From contig JAJTHA010000196.1 in NCBI GenBank assembly GCA_021299565.1, forward strand, positions 1 through 7,303: a stretch of 7,303 nt of DNA, written 5' to 3'. The stretch is from Candidatus Caenarcanales bacterium (GTDB taxonomy: Bacteria; Cyanobacteriota; Vampirovibrionia; LMEP-6097). The notes beneath the pieces are model-generated. The model was not told where the DNA came from. It saw only the letters and a program-made list of their open reading frames with translations, and made no database searches. Below, one piece after another: positions 7,024 to 7,303 of this stretch; the first letter of the stretch is position 1, and every line of letters begins with the position of its first letter. The position numbers and the translations under genes are program-made.

Positions 7024-7125
7024 CGTCATCCTGAGGGAGCAGCAAAGCTGCGACCGTAAGGATCCACGATGCATAAGCTAGAATGAGATCCTGACGTCGT
7101 CCCTACGGGACTCCTCAGGATGACG
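7024..7125. repeat. 102-bp GC-rich inverted-repeat element with nested hairpins
   Basis: A perfect 13-base terminal inverted repeat, CGTCATCCTGAGG at 7024-7036 and CCTCAGGATGACG at 7113-7125, bounds the element. Just inside each arm sits a small perfect hairpin: GCAGC-AAA-GCTGC at 7039-7051 and GTCCC-TAC-GGGAC at 7099-7111. Further in, AGGATC (7059-7064) pairs with GATCCT (7087-7092), leaving an apex of about 22 bases. The whole can fold as a cross-shaped cruciform. Alternatively it can form two side-by-side hairpins, because ATCCTGA at 7088-7094 pairs perfectly with TCAGGAT at 7115-7121 and ATCCT at 7028 pairs with AGGAT at 7059. The GTCATCCTGAG...AAGGATC pattern resembles short dispersed intergenic repeats that I recall from several bacterial phyla. 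It lies between convergent 3' ends, has no coding capacity, and is richer in G+C than its surroundings. It is probably a REP- or MITE-like element. Confidence 0.82.
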
Positions 7126-7152
7126 AATAAAAATCAATCTATCGCGCTAAAT

Positions 7153-7303
7153 CTATGCAGTTTTATTACCTGCAGGTTCCTTAGAACCAGATCCAGCAGC
7201 TTCAGTGCTAGAAAGAGACAAAACTTTCTTTCTTGTTTTAATAGTAGATCGTTTCAATTCTTCCTGCTCATCAACAGTGTAATTACCAAGCACTCTAAAT
7301 TTA
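7153..7303 (-). CDS. C-terminal end of an unidentified protein (5' end outside window)
   Basis: On the minus strand a frame is open from the window edge (first full codon 7300-7302) to the TAG at 7153-7155 and gives 49 residues. It begins KFRVLGNYTVDEQEELKR, continues through a basic stretch (TRKKVLSLSS), and ends in a tail rich in Ala, Gly, Ser and Lys (EAAGSGSKEPAGNKTA). The other two minus-strand frames meet stops at once or within about 16 codons. The composition, with a folded-looking start and a low-complexity charged tail, is what a real C-terminus looks like. I cannot assign a family. It converges on the membrane fusion gene, with the inverted-repeat element between them. Confidence 0.6.
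   Translation of the reverse strand, partial: KFRVLGNYTVDEQEELKRSTIKTRKKVLSLSSTEAAGSGSKEPAGNKTA

Noticed and set aside
7024..7125. The inverted-repeat element as a classical intrinsic terminator
   Set aside because: It could help end transcription from both sides, but no T-run follows the stem on either strand, so a repeat element is the safer call.

Overview
The window looks like AT-rich chromosomal DNA from a non-photosynthetic relative of the cyanobacteria (Melainabacteria/Vampirovibrionia type). The main pointer is a Ycf23 (DUF561) protein at the left edge, a family typical of cyanobacteria and algal plastids. No photosynthesis gene is present, and the assignment rests mainly on this one marker, so it is tentative. 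No phage, transposase, tRNA, rRNA or CRISPR sequence was seen.

Layout. Positions 1-624 (+) hold the end of ycf23. It runs tail-to-tail into, and overlaps by 62 bases, a minus-strand gene for the delta' subunit of the DNA polymerase III clamp loader (holB, 563-1414). A gap of about 200 bp (1415-1620) carries short inverted repeats and a very good ribosome binding site. It leads into a 151-residue orphan protein (1621-2076, +). Six bases later, convergent, lies a full-length PurD (GAR synthetase) homologue (2083-3348, -). Its ATP-grasp and metal-binding residues are largely replaced. A 58-bp divergent spacer separates it from a 1202-residue membrane protein (3407-7015, +). That protein joins a duplicated transporter-like membrane domain, a spermidine-synthase-like Rossmann domain and a TPR-like C-terminal region. 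Beyond it lies a 102-bp GC-rich inverted-repeat element (7024-7125) with a small hairpin nested in each arm. Last comes the C-terminal end of an unidentified minus-strand gene (7153-7303).

How the genes relate. There is no single co-directional operon: the genes alternate in strand, and the only shared control region is the short spacer between the purD-like gene and the membrane fusion. Ycf23 and delta' are housekeeping-type proteins. The most interesting objects are the intact but apparently inactive PurD paralogue, the divergently paired three-part membrane protein whose aminopropyltransferase-like active site is also altered, the well-translated orphan between holB and purD, and the dispersed-repeat-like element at the right end.
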